Assembly (NCBI RefSeq): GCF_014641075.1 | Contig: NZ_BMHP01000002.1 | Coordinates: forward strand, 1,302,001-1,366,000 | DNA length: 64,000 nucleotides | Origin: Paenibacillus nasutitermitis | Lineage (GTDB): Bacteria; Bacillota; Bacilli; Paenibacillales; Paenibacillaceae | Direction: 5' to 3' | Shown here: positions 35,036 to 44,508 of the stretch, piece after piece | Position numbering within the stretch: position 1 is the stretch's first letter | How the letters are laid out: the number at the start of each line of letters is the position of its first letter | Notes under the pieces: model-generated | What the model was told of the DNA's origin: nothing | Databases searched by the model: none | The model's input: only the letters and a program-made list of their open reading frames with translations | Program-made: the position numbers and the translations under genes

Positions 35036-37708
35036 TTATGTTTGCATCTGAGACGGGTTTACTTCACTCTTAAGCTGCTCGAGCACATACTGGCAGTTCA
35101 CTACCTTCTCCTGCAAATCCTGGATCGTATAATAATAGTGATTGGATGCCTCGAAGCCGATGCGCGAATCTTGCTTTACAAGGGTATACAACGCTAACGC
35201 ATTTTCTAATTCTTTTTGAGCGATATCGGCAAGGGAGTTTCCAAGCTTGTTTTTCTTTTCCCTGTCGGTTGTGATCAGATAGCGTTTTCTATTTTTTACG
35301 AATAAAATTTGCATATAAGTGCTGTAGAAATGAATATAAGCAGCGCTCGCTATCCGATACAGGTCGTCGAAATCCGCCTTGCTGCTGGCTGTAATGTGCT
35401 TACGCGCCTTCTCTAGCAGCTTTAGTCCTTTTGCCCATCCGCTTGATAGCTTTTTGAACTGATTGGCAAATACCGATTCCGAATATTTTGCGCGCCATCT
35501 ATCAAGATCATCGTAAGGGATGCCTACCATCGTAGCTTTATAATGAGTAGGCTCCATATAAAGCAGATTTGCCGGCCCCATATTTTGAGGAGCCAAATAA
35601 AGCACCGCAACATCAAACGGAAATTGTTGAAACGCTTCGCTGAACGCAAGCGATGCCAGCGCGATCATCTTTCCTGCCGCAGCTCCAAATTGATCCTCAA
35701 GCAATTCATCGATGCCTCTCGCCTTGCCTCCGTCCGCTGACCAATAATGCTCCGCAGCCAGTCTTAATGTCAATGAAGGATAACCGCCCAGCGTCCAGCT
35801 CAGCATTAGTCCGCTTACTCCAGATGCATTCAACCGCTTCAGATGCTCTTCAATCAATTGAAATACCGGCAAGTAAGGAACAGACGACAGCTCCCATGAA
35901 TTATTGAATTGCACCTTTGCCGCCGTCTTTAATCCGTTATCCCTTGCCATTTGCCAAATGCGTGCTGTTTTTTCGCTCGGACCGACAACGGAAATGGAAT
36001 AATCGATTACTTTGCCTTGAACGTTAGCAATGTTCGTTTCTTTCTCATCCTCGCTTACTGAGAGAATCGTAACATTGCTTGGAAGTTGCTTAATTGCCGA
36101 TAAAATCTCATTGTCGTCCCAGCCCAAAGATTCTGTCCATGCCCATGTGTAACAAAGCACCCGGGCAGCAGGTGCTTCCAAGGCAACGGCATCTGCGACC
36201 AAATGGATGACTTCTGAAATAACGGCGCTCGGACTGCGCTTGCTGCAGCGTGGACAATTCGTCTTACCACCGGATGCCCTAGAGTAACAATTCGTCAAGT
36301 TCTCAGACATGGTTATCGCGAATATACCGCCAAGTCCGGGAACCTCTCTGAATAAGGCAGATACAGATTCGCTCAGAATGGCTTGAACCTCCGGCACGGA
36401 TGTGCAAAGCGCGGCATAGCCTTGCTCCTCTTGCCCTTTCCAATCAGGCTTATCCTTGAAGTAGGAAAGCGGCATGGAGCGCGGTTCATTGAAATACAGA
36501 TAAACGTGAATGCCGTACTTCGCCGCTTTTTTAACCAGCTTCCTTAAACCTTCAATCCTTTGTTCCCAATTGACCGACAGCTCCGGAGCCGCGCGCCAGG
36601 GTACGAGCTGATAAAGAACGCTTTGCATCCAAATGCCATTAACGCCTACTTCCGATAATCGCTCCAACTGCTCATCCGGATAAGGATCTAACTCCGTCTC
36701 GAGCAGTGGATCGCCGTATACCGCGCTATAGGAATAAATATAGCGAAGGTCGAACTTGGTGGTCCGCTCGTATTGCCCTTTCTCAAGATAAGGCAGCTCC
36801 GACTTTTTCATCGTTTGCTCGATCCACTGCAGTCCGCGTAAAACACCTTCCTCATCGGATGCCTGGATGATGATTTCATCGGTGGAAATTATTATCGTAT
36901 GGCTTTCTTTCGCTCTTTGAACGGCAGAATCCACCTTAATCCGAAGAATCGGTCTATCCATAGGCGAAGCGAAAGTAGGAATTGAATCAGAAAAATGTGC
37001 AACAGACCACTCCACACCCCAAAGCCGTACATGCTTATCGGCAAATCGCTGAGCGTAGGCGTTCAAATGGCTCTCGCCCTCATTTTCACCCGCGTTCTCG
37101 TCTTTGAAAATCTGAATCGTCCAGGGCACATCCAGCCGAGTTTCGCTTGCTAACGGTAGCCTTTTTGCTGAAATCCTAGGTATCTCGGGAAGCTTGAAGC
37201 GTTCCAAATAATCAAACGGCTTCTCCTGAAAAGTGCCATCGAGCTCTTTCTGAATGGGATCGAAAGCATCCGACATGCGCTTTTTCCACTCGAGAGTAAG
37301 CTTTTTCTCCTTTGCACTTAAAGGCTTATAACGTACAGGATTTACATAAGGTTTTAAATTACCTAGCTTTACCCACAGAAAATCATCCTCTTTAAGCGTG
37401 AACTCTAACTTTTCCTCCGTCCAATCAAGCAGTTTCAATAGATGCTCGTAGGTAAGCAGATGCCAATTGGCCCGAATTATCGTGATGTAGCCCCTGGTGA
37501 GCCACTGCGCATCTGCCTCCTGAGGCACCTGCAGTCCCATTAGCAAAGCCACTTCTTCTATTTCACTTACCGTTGCTTCCAGTACAGCGGCAATGCGTTC
37601 CGTAGGCACCAGACCGTAATTTCTCCAAATGATTGCCTGCATGTGCGTTGGAAAATGAGGAAGCGGGATCGGGAGTATTTGCGGATTTGCTTCAAATTCT
37701 GGTATCAT
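35036..37708 (-). CDS. Putative glycoside hydrolase with GH20-like N-terminal domain
   Basis: 890 residues, no signal peptide, so intracellular. Residues ~190-320 resemble the alpha/beta domain that precedes GH20, GH67 and GH84 barrels (IIISTDEIIIQASDEEGVLRGLQWIEQTM). The barrel region follows (LRYIYSYSAVYGDP, GVNGIWMQSVLYQLVPW, GIHVYLYFNEPRSMP, ITMSENLTNCYSRASGGKTN then CPRCSK). The Cys cluster suggests a metal site. The C-terminal ~250 residues are helical. Hexosaminidase or alpha-glucuronidase-like activity is possible, but the exact family was not recognised. It would act on the imported oligosaccharide before the dehydrogenases. Confidence 0.7.
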   Translation of the reverse strand: MIPEFEANPQILPIPLPHFPTHMQAIIWRNYGLVPTERIAAVLEATVSEIEEVALLMGLQVPQEADAQWLTRGYITIIRANWHLLTYEHLLKLLDWTEEKLEFTLKEDDFLWVKLGNLKPYVNPVRYKPLSAKEKKLTLEWKKRMSDAFDPIQKELDGTFQEKPFDYLERFKLPEIPRISAKRLPLASETRLDVPWTIQIFKDENAGENEGESHLNAYAQRFADKHVRLWGVEWSVAHFSDSIPTFASPMDRPILRIKVDSAVQRAKESHTIIISTDEIIIQASDEEGVLRGLQWIEQTMKKSELPYLEKGQYERTTKFDLRYIYSYSAVYGDPLLETELDPYPDEQLERLSEVGVNGIWMQSVLYQLVPWRAAPELSVNWEQRIEGLRKLVKKAAKYGIHVYLYFNEPRSMPLSYFKDKPDWKGQEEQGYAALCTSVPEVQAILSESVSALFREVPGLGGIFAITMSENLTNCYSRASGGKTNCPRCSKRSPSAVISEVIHLVADAVALEAPAARVLCYTWAWTESLGWDDNEILSAIKQLPSNVTILSVSEDEKETNIANVQGKVIDYSISVVGPSEKTARIWQMARDNGLKTAAKVQFNNSWELSSVPYLPVFQLIEEHLKRLNASGVSGLMLSWTLGGYPSLTLRLAAEHYWSADGGKARGIDELLEDQFGAAAGKMIALASLAFSEAFQQFPFDVAVLYLAPQNMGPANLLYMEPTHYKATMVGIPYDDLDRWRAKYSESVFANQFKKLSSGWAKGLKLLEKARKHITASSKADFDDLYRIASAAYIHFYSTYMQILFVKNRKRYLITTDREKKNKLGNSLADIAQKELENALALYTLVKQDSRIGFEASNHYYYTIQDLQEKVVNCQYVLEQLKSEVNPSQMQT

Positions 37709-37724
37709 GGCTTTATTGCTCCTC

Positions 37725-38720
37725 TCATAAGAAAATATCTTGACCGCTCTCGGCGGATTTCACAATAGCATCAGCAATCTCAATACCGTGGACTGCGTCA
37801 GCAAAGGAAACATATTCAAAGCCTGCTCCGCTTAATACACAGTTCGCGATATAGTCCAGCTGGTCTCGCAATGCCCCGTAGGTGTGCCCATTTCGCTGAT
37901 GATGAATAAAAAATTCCTTCGATAGGCTTCCCTCTTGATTCCATAGTTGCAATCCGGCATTCGATGTTTCAAAATGGGCTATACCTTCGCTGCCGCTAAC
38001 CTCCACGCTGTCGAATATTTCGACTCCCGCCTTGTCTGGCGTTAACCAGTTGCTATGAAGCACTGCGAACATTCCATTCTCAAAGGTTAGGTTCGCCCAT
38101 AATGATTCTGGCGCGGCGCTGCCGGAGAGATGCTGCGCAAAAGCACGAACGGATTTGACCCTGCTACCTGTATACCATACTGCCAAATCAAGATCGTGCA
38201 CGGTCAATTCATATACGGTATGCGTTCTGGAATAGGTAGCGAACAAGGACTGCTGCCTGGACCGTTTAAAAAACAAGCTGGCAATTTGTCCGAGCCGTCC
38301 ATTCTGAATAGCGCTTTTCAATTCTGCATAACGGGGATCAAATCGTAGCAAATGACCGGGAATAACCTGTTTGCCGCATTGCTGCGCCACGCGATACATC
38401 TCATGCGCCTCCGTAACATCTGTCGTTATCGGTTTTTCGACCAGCACATGCTTGCCGGATTGAAGCGCTAGCAGTGTCGGCCTTAAATGTCCTTTCTCGA
38501 AAGTCGCGACATTGACAAGATCGATGTCCGTTTGTTCCATTAACTGTTCATAATTGGTGTAACGCCGCACAACTCCATATTTCTCGCCCATTTCATGCAA
38601 ACGATCCTCACGATTATCGCAAATTGCGGCGATTTCAACCTGAGGCAATGAACGAAAAGCTTCGAGATGACACTCCCCCCAGCTTCCTAATCCGATAACA
38701 GCTGCTTTCATTTTTCTCAT
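37725..38720 (-). CDS. Gfo/Idh/MocA-family oxidoreductase
   Basis: 331 residues; ATG 38720 has AGGAGG 7 bases upstream, and the in-frame TTG at 38726 lies between. Rossmann motif AVIGLGSWGECH, the EKP motif VEKPITT that places the nicotinamide, and H in HDLDLAVW as the likely catalytic residue. These NAD(P) enzymes oxidise sugar hydroxyls, open keto-sugars, or use an oxidation-elimination cycle to cleave glycosides. The gene lies 16 bases upstream of the 890-residue glycosidase-like gene, and the two products may work in sequence. Confidence 0.92.
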   Translation of the reverse strand: MRKMKAAVIGLGSWGECHLEAFRSLPQVEIAAICDNREDRLHEMGEKYGVVRRYTNYEQLMEQTDIDLVNVATFEKGHLRPTLLALQSGKHVLVEKPITTDVTEAHEMYRVAQQCGKQVIPGHLLRFDPRYAELKSAIQNGRLGQIASLFFKRSRQQSLFATYSRTHTVYELTVHDLDLAVWYTGSRVKSVRAFAQHLSGSAAPESLWANLTFENGMFAVLHSNWLTPDKAGVEIFDSVEVSGSEGIAHFETSNAGLQLWNQEGSLSKEFFIHHQRNGHTYGALRDQLDYIANCVLSGAGFEYVSFADAVHGIEIADAIVKSAESGQDIFL

Positions 38721-38776
38721 AGTCAATCCTCCTGTTAGACCGATTTTTTGGTTTAGTTACGTTTCGGCTGCCAGAG

Positions 38777-39514
38777 CTAAAGATTAGGCGGGATGTCCAA
38801 TCGGCCGAATTGAGCCTGCGCTTTACTAATATGCTTGCTGGCAGAGCTTAAGAGAAAAGGGCCGTGGCCAGGAAACATTGCATCAATCGATAACGAAGCT
38901 AACTTGTCAATAGTGGCCGCATATTTTTGAATATGGCAATCCCAGCTGTTTTGAATAAAAATTTTACCACCCGCAAACATGGCGTCTCCGACAAAAATAC
39001 ATGTTCGGCCGTTTATTTCCATCAAAAAACTGATATGCCCATTAGCATGACCCGGTGTTTCGACTATGCTTACACGCAGTTGACCTACCTGCAGCATATC
39101 TCCCTCTCGAACGACATCGTCAATCGGGCAGGGCGTATACATGTAATCGCGCGGATAAACTCCGCTGGCAATTGCCTGTCCTATGCTCGTTTTCTCATGG
39201 TCGGCGCTAGCGATCCAAGGCGCTGCTTCCTCAGAAGCAACGACTTTCAACCCGTAGGCTTCACGAAAGTAATTCGCACCGGCCGCATGATCACCATGCG
39301 CGTGAGTAAGGAAAAGCTGCGTTACTTGCGACATCGAAATTCCCAAAGCCTCGATCCACTTCACGATCCGGTTGGACTCGATACCCGCCCCGGCATCGAT
39401 CAGGGCGAATGACTTTCCGTCTCCAACTAAATAAACATTGCAGTCCAACGTATGCGTCATTTCGAAGCCGTGCTGTCCGCTCCCTACAAGCCAAATGTTG
39501 TCATGAATTTTCAC
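38777..39514 (-). CDS. Metallo-beta-lactamase-fold hydrolase
   Basis: 245 residues from GTG 39514, where GGGGTG is 7 bases upstream; TTG 39520 would be too close. The metal motif THAHGDH is at residues ~70-76, with later ligands in ETPGHANGHIS, VGDAMFAGG and FPGHGP. The fold covers glyoxalase II, lactonases and other ester or thioester hydrolases. In this catabolic operon lactone opening or thioester cleavage is plausible; the sequence does not decide. Confidence 0.9.
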   Translation of the reverse strand: MKIHDNIWLVGSGQHGFEMTHTLDCNVYLVGDGKSFALIDAGAGIESNRIVKWIEALGISMSQVTQLFLTHAHGDHAAGANYFREAYGLKVVASEEAAPWIASADHEKTSIGQAIASGVYPRDYMYTPCPIDDVVREGDMLQVGQLRVSIVETPGHANGHISFLMEINGRTCIFVGDAMFAGGKIFIQNSWDCHIQKYAATIDKLASLSIDAMFPGHGPFLLSSASKHISKAQAQFGRLDIPPNL

Positions 39515-39553
39515 AAACAATCACCCCAATTGTGATAATTAGACTGGCATTCA

Positions 39554-39943
39554 TTAAGGGAGATAGGCTATACACTCAATTTCAACACGCATGCCTGGCG
39601 GAAATTTCACTATTTCTACTGTGCTTCTGACGGGAGGATCGATTTCGAAAAAAGTTCCATATACTTCGTTATAGACCTGAAAATCGTCTAATTCATCTAT
39701 AAATGCAGTAACTTTCACAACATGATCGAGAGAAGTGCCCGCTTCCTTCAATATCTCATTCATATATCGCAGGACCAAGCCTGTTTGCCTGGCCATGTCA
39801 CCCGGATAAAGTACCTCACCCGTATCTAAGTCAAAAGGGCAAGTTCCCGCCACGTAAACCATATCTCCAAGCTTGACCGCTTGTGAATATTTACCGCTCG
39901 GCTTCGGGGCCAATGAGGTATGGATGATTTCTTTTTTCAACAC
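39554..39943 (-). CDS. RidA/YjgF/TdcF-family protein
   Basis: 129 residues. Start is GTG 39943 (AAAGGAG, 6 bases) or TTG 39940 (9 bases). The fold markers KPSGKYSQAVKLGDMVYVAGTCPFD, VKVTAFIDELDDFQVYNEVYG and VEIVKFPPGMRVEIECIA are present, including the Arg-x-Glu pair near the C-terminus that binds carboxylates. RidA proteins hydrolyse enamine/imine intermediates released by PLP enzymes. This suits the class V PLP gene in the same operon and suggests amine elimination. Confidence 0.92.
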   Translation of the reverse strand: MLKKEIIHTSLAPKPSGKYSQAVKLGDMVYVAGTCPFDLDTGEVLYPGDMARQTGLVLRYMNEILKEAGTSLDHVVKVTAFIDELDDFQVYNEVYGTFFEIDPPVRSTVEIVKFPPGMRVEIECIAYLP

Positions 39944-39983
39944 CGCGCACTCCTTTGCAAAATAAATTTCTTGGAAAATATCA

Positions 39984-41153
39984 TTAAAGTGCCTTAAGGC
40001 CAAATCGTCCAGCAAGCGATTTATAAAATTCTGCGGCAAGCTCCACCTGTTCCACGGATACCCATTCTTCCCTGGCATGAGCTTGTCGAATGGAGCCAGG
40101 GCCAAATACGATGGTTGGAACACCGGCCAGCTGCTGCAGCTTGCTTGCATCCGTTCCAAAAGGAACGCCGATGGTTTCATCATTCAATTCCAATGAACGC
40201 AAAGCTTCCCCGGCTTTCATTACAATTGACGACTTCTCCGGAGTATTCAGGGCCCAATCGGAAAGAAGCTCACTTACTTCAACCTTCTCCGCATGTTCTC
40301 CTAAGTAATCCAATAAATCGGTCGTGAATTTCTCCCTTACTCCATCAGGCGTCTCGCCCGGAATAATTCTGCGATCTACTTGAATGGCGCAGCTTTCGGG
40401 GACAATATTAATTTGGGTTCCCCCATTAATAGTCCCGACAACTACTGTCGCCTGACCGCACTTGGGATGGCTTATCCGCTCAAGCTGAGGCTCGACTTCT
40501 TCCCTAATAAACCGCAGGACATCCATCATGGTATAGATGGCATTGTCCCCCTCTTCCGGTACTGCGCTATGTGCCGCCTTCCCCTTCGTCCGAACGGCCA
40601 TTCTTGAACAGCCTTTAGTTGCGGTTACGATCGACAACTCCGTAGGCTCTCCAACTACTGCGCCCGCGATCGGCGCCTGCCATTCAAGGAACTTTAAAAT
40701 TCCTCGGTAGTTAGCCTCCTCATCGACGGCAGCACAAAGCACAAGATCAGCCTGTAGTTGCTCCCTATTACGTGACCAATATTCCATAGCGTACACCATG
40801 CCAGCCAGCGAGCTCTTCGTGTCGCATGCCCCTCTGCCATAAAGCCGTCCGTCGCGATAAATCGGATTAAGCGGATCTTCCATGCTGCCGAGCGAGACGG
40901 TGTCCATATGGGCTTCGAACAGCAAGGTCGAATCTGGTTTGCCGATTCGCAGCTCGGCAATAATATTATCTCTCCCATCGAGCACAGGTTGCCTGAATAC
41001 GGTTAGCCCCGCTTGTTTGAGCCTTTTCTCCAAATAAGCGGCGACTCCTTCTTCCCCTTGAGCCCCTTCGCCAAAATGAGGGTTGACGCTTTGTATGCGA
41101 ACGAGATCTTCCAGAATCCGCAATGCGGGATGACTTGCTTCTTTGATGTTCAC
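39984..41153 (-). CDS. M20-family metallohydrolase (ArgE/DapE/ACY1-like)
   Basis: 389 residues from GTG 41153, which has GGAG 8 bases upstream; GTG 41159 is too near that site and would overlap the previous gene. Metal ligands in LFEAHMDTVS, GRGACDTKSS, AAVDEEANYRG, VVGEPTE and the C-terminal FGPGSIRQAHAREEWV; dimerisation domain in the middle. M20 enzymes remove N-acyl groups or cleave small amide bonds. Here the neighbours (class V PLP enzyme, RidA) suggest that an N-acyl amine is deacylated and then deaminated. Confidence 0.92.
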   Translation of the reverse strand: MNIKEASHPALRILEDLVRIQSVNPHFGEGAQGEEGVAAYLEKRLKQAGLTVFRQPVLDGRDNIIAELRIGKPDSTLLFEAHMDTVSLGSMEDPLNPIYRDGRLYGRGACDTKSSLAGMVYAMEYWSRNREQLQADLVLCAAVDEEANYRGILKFLEWQAPIAGAVVGEPTELSIVTATKGCSRMAVRTKGKAAHSAVPEEGDNAIYTMMDVLRFIREEVEPQLERISHPKCGQATVVVGTINGGTQINIVPESCAIQVDRRIIPGETPDGVREKFTTDLLDYLGEHAEKVEVSELLSDWALNTPEKSSIVMKAGEALRSLELNDETIGVPFGTDASKLQQLAGVPTIVFGPGSIRQAHAREEWVSVEQVELAAEFYKSLAGRFGLKAL

Positions 41154-41155
41154 GT

Positions 41156-42292
41156 TCACCTCTCCCCTTCGCCCTTGATTAACTGTTCAAGCTGTCCAAC
41201 AAGTCGATCCACGTCCTCTTTATCGTTAAAGAAATGAATCGATACGCGGAATCTTCCATCTCCGCCCCATACAAAAATCGACTTTTCCTTCAATGCTTGA
41301 GCAATTTCTTCTCCGGACGCGCATGCAAAGCAAATATTGCCCGCTCTGCGCTCGGCAGCTCCTGGCGTCATTAATGGGTAAGGCAGCTTAGCCATTCGAT
41401 CTATCAAATATTGTCCAAGCTCCAGCACATGCTTCTCTATCCGGTCAATCCCTATTTCCAGCAATAGCTTAGTAGAACTGGATAAAGCATATATCGTCGC
41501 GTAGCTCGGATATCCCTGTTCAAATCTACGTGCATCTTCCAAAAAGTCAAAGGACTGGCTTTCCGCTACGCCGAACATATTCGTTACACTCCTCCAGCCT
41601 ACAGATTTGGGAGTCAAGCTAGTTACCCGCTCCGGGTTGATCCCCAAGATACCCAAACCATGAATGGACATCAACCACTTGTAGGAACTGCAAACCAAGA
41701 AGTCCGTATGGTTAATATCTACCTCCACTACGCCTAACGCTTGCGTTGCGTCAAGAAATAACAATGCGTTCGTTTCCTTCAGCTGCTCATATAAGCGGAT
41801 ATAATCCAATCTTGCACCTGTAATGTAGCTAACATGACTGGTCATCACTACTCTCGTTCTTTTATCTACCTGCGCCAAAATATCCTCTACGGAAATTTCC
41901 CAATTCGTATGGTTAATAACGCGTATTTCAATGCCCTCTTGCTTAAGGGCAAGCCACGGCAAAATACCAGAAGGAAATTCAAGCGTGTTGATGACGACGT
42001 TATCACCCGGCCTAAGCTGAAGCGAATTAGCGATTAAGGAAATAATTTCTGATGAATTGGATAACAAAGCAATATTCTCGGCGGATCCATTGACAAGCTG
42101 CGCCACCCGTTGTTTGCAGTTCGCTTCCTCTTGAGAATTGAGCAGTCTGCCGTCCGGACCTAATTCACGATTTGTCAAGTAGGACTCAACCGCCCATTTG
42201 GTCTCCATTAGGAGGGGACTTTCAGCGCCTGTATAAAGCCACGTTTTATCTTGTAAACCCGCAAGCAACCGTTTATCAATAATTGCATCCAT
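41156..42292 (-). CDS. Class V PLP-dependent aminotransferase-fold enzyme
   Basis: 378 residues; GGAGAGG precedes ATG 42292. The PLP lysine is K205 (CSSYKWLMSIHG), the pyridine-binding Asp is D181 in FLDATQALG, and H153 lies in MTSHVSYITG. Closest in style to cysteine desulfurase/isopenicillin N epimerase/kynureninase-like members. The family includes transaminases, lyases and epimerases. The RidA gene downstream suggests that it releases an enamine or imine. Confidence 0.88.
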   Translation of the reverse strand: MDAIIDKRLLAGLQDKTWLYTGAESPLLMETKWAVESYLTNRELGPDGRLLNSQEEANCKQRVAQLVNGSAENIALLSNSSEIISLIANSLQLRPGDNVVINTLEFPSGILPWLALKQEGIEIRVINHTNWEISVEDILAQVDKRTRVVMTSHVSYITGARLDYIRLYEQLKETNALLFLDATQALGVVEVDINHTDFLVCSSYKWLMSIHGLGILGINPERVTSLTPKSVGWRSVTNMFGVAESQSFDFLEDARRFEQGYPSYATIYALSSSTKLLLEIGIDRIEKHVLELGQYLIDRMAKLPYPLMTPGAAERRAGNICFACASGEEIAQALKEKSIFVWGGDGRFRVSIHFFNDKEDVDRLVGQLEQLIKGEGER

Positions 42293-42355
42293 ATTTATAC
42301 CTCTCCTGTATTAATGATGTGATTCGATCTCCTTAACCAGATTGATGATAACCAT

Positions 42356-44482
42356 CTAGTATTCCAGCATAATCATGGCAAATGTCTCGAGCGTCGGAAG
42401 CTGAATGGAAACCATATCGTCTTGGATTGAATAAGGAACTGGCGTTTTTTGTGGCACCTGATAAATAGCTCTTGGAATCACACCTTGCAGATGAAGCTGA
42501 AAACTTATATCCCTAACCGGAATATTTGGCAGTTGATCTTGAAAATTTAACACGCGCAAAGAATAGCATCGAGCTGCCTCGTGGTGGAACCATACCGCTT
42601 CCACGCATTTTGGTGAATCACTCTCTGTTTTCAAACGTTTACCTGCCAATGCTCGAATAATATGAATAACCAGATCGCGATGGTCGTCAGATTTCATCAT
42701 TTCCAATGGCCCGGCGCTGTATATGCACGTTCCTTGTCCGAACTTATGCATGACTATTGCGGGCGTACTTCCTGAGCAATCCACATCACTTGCTGCAATC
42801 TGAGGCGGATTGCTGATGGCAGATGCGAACTTAACTTTATCGGCCGGATCCACAATAGGGAGTACCTGCGATGCAATCCATTCTACCTCATGCTCTCCGC
42901 CCTTCGCATGAGCTTCAACAATGGCTTGATCGCTTGAAAGCAATAGTGGATGAGCCTTCGAATGGTGCTTGAACCAACTGCCAAACCGCTCTGCTGGCGC
43001 AGCATAAGTAACCGATTCCTTCGTCATGCCTTTGTAGGAAACTCCGAATACATCCGCGAGCCCAAAGTCCGTACGAATGTTACCCAGCTTATCGTACAAT
43101 GTGCTTCTCTTACTAGCGTACAGCCCGCCGCCATCTTTCACAAAGGCACGAAAAGCCTCGATTTCTTCTTCATCAACCACAAGCAGATCCGGTAGAATGA
43201 CGACAGCATATTGGGATAATTCCTTCATATTTTTTTTGGAAATGACCCCGAAGGAAATATTGGCGTTCATAAGCGACTTGGCTGCATTCATCGCAGATTG
43301 GGCAATGGGGTTGCTGTAGGGTTCTACCATAGCCGATTGGCCGCTTTGGGCGAAATCAATTTGCGATTCAAAATTCATATAGATGGCGACATCCTGCTGC
43401 ATTTTGGCATGTACATCAAGAAAAGGCTCGTATGCCTCAAGCTCGCTGTAAATCTCACCCATCCGCTCATACACTTGCTCATTCAAGGTGCCCATCGGAT
43501 CAATGGCATCTATGAAAAGAAACGCGCCTCCATTAGTAATAGCCGAGAATGCCTGTGCGCGAAGCAGTTCTTGCGATTTGGTCGTCGTATGATCGGTTAA
43601 ATCCGGACAGCGGGAAGTCATAAATTCAAATGGCTGATTTTCGGATAATGCATACAAAGCCTTGCAAATAAACGACTGCTGCAGCGCATCTCCGTAAAAA
43701 TCGCCGCTTGCATAATCAGTTTGTTTGAAAAATTCATTCGTAAAACCGTTTATCCAGCCCGTGGACCAAGAGGCGCACTGCAAGCCTACAGTCACCTCTG
43801 GCTTTATCTCCTTCATTAACTCGCGAATCTCTTCGGCAAATTCAGACAGCCAGCGCTCCCTTATTCGTTGGAATCGTACCCAAGCAGGATCAGTCCAATC
43901 GATCGTTCGTGGAATTTCCCCTCCCGTCTCAAACTTGTATCTCGCCTTGCAGCCTCCGCAATAGCATGGAGAATACGGCCAATGGATCATATCGATCCAT
44001 AGTCCTTCGAACGTATATCTTTCACTTAGCTCGACAATCTGTGAAAGCATGAAAGAACGGAAGGAAGTATTGAAGCAGCAGACCCCGTATCGACCTTCCG
44101 TCCATAAATACTCCGCTGTATTCCGGCCGGCCTCTGATACAAACCTCCAATCCGGATGCTCGTCATAGGCCCATTTGCTCCAAAAATTCGAGTAAACGAT
44201 AACATTCATGCCTGCTTCCTTGCATTTCGCAATGACTTCGCCGATTAAATCCTTCCCTTTCAGTCCATTGTGCATATGTCCGTCCGAAGTCGGCCAATAA
44301 CTGATGCCCAGGCATGAGCTGGCCGGAATCATAACCGTATCTACACGGGCTAATTGAAGAAGAGCTGCATAGCGATCCGCATCATACCGGCTCATAAATT
44401 GCTCATCCCAATCCGGAATGTGCATATCGACTAAATTTCTGCGGTAGCTGTTCTCATACCAAGGAGTTCCTATTCGATTCAT
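42356..44482 (-). CDS. Hypothetical glycosyl hydrolase (GHL6-like) with trimerisation domain
   Basis: 708 residues from ATG 44482 (GGAGG, 10-base spacer). No signal peptide. Residues ~1-340 look like the GHL6 barrel found in Bacillota glycan loci (NVIVYSNFWSKWAYDEHPDW, FEGLWIDMIHWPYSPCYCGGC with a C-x-C-x-x-C metal-like cluster, GGAFLFIDAIDP). A GH42-type beta-galactosidase trimerisation domain (~370-600: VVILPDLLVVDEEEIEAF, GGGLYASKR) follows. No enzymatic activity has been firmly assigned to this kind of protein as far as I know. It directly follows the importer permeases, so the imported sugar is its likely substrate. Confidence 0.75.
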   Translation of the reverse strand: MNRIGTPWYENSYRRNLVDMHIPDWDEQFMSRYDADRYAALLQLARVDTVMIPASSCLGISYWPTSDGHMHNGLKGKDLIGEVIAKCKEAGMNVIVYSNFWSKWAYDEHPDWRFVSEAGRNTAEYLWTEGRYGVCCFNTSFRSFMLSQIVELSERYTFEGLWIDMIHWPYSPCYCGGCKARYKFETGGEIPRTIDWTDPAWVRFQRIRERWLSEFAEEIRELMKEIKPEVTVGLQCASWSTGWINGFTNEFFKQTDYASGDFYGDALQQSFICKALYALSENQPFEFMTSRCPDLTDHTTTKSQELLRAQAFSAITNGGAFLFIDAIDPMGTLNEQVYERMGEIYSELEAYEPFLDVHAKMQQDVAIYMNFESQIDFAQSGQSAMVEPYSNPIAQSAMNAAKSLMNANISFGVISKKNMKELSQYAVVILPDLLVVDEEEIEAFRAFVKDGGGLYASKRSTLYDKLGNIRTDFGLADVFGVSYKGMTKESVTYAAPAERFGSWFKHHSKAHPLLLSSDQAIVEAHAKGGEHEVEWIASQVLPIVDPADKVKFASAISNPPQIAASDVDCSGSTPAIVMHKFGQGTCIYSAGPLEMMKSDDHRDLVIHIIRALAGKRLKTESDSPKCVEAVWFHHEAARCYSLRVLNFQDQLPNIPVRDISFQLHLQGVIPRAIYQVPQKTPVPYSIQDDMVSIQLPTLETFAMIMLEY

Positions 44483-44508
44483 AGATCGCAATCCTCCATC
44501 CATCACCA

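Noticed and set aside
39944..40183. N-terminal extension of the RidA frame
   Set aside because: It lies over the M20 gene in another frame; the ribosome site at 39950-39956 places the real start at 39943 or 39940.
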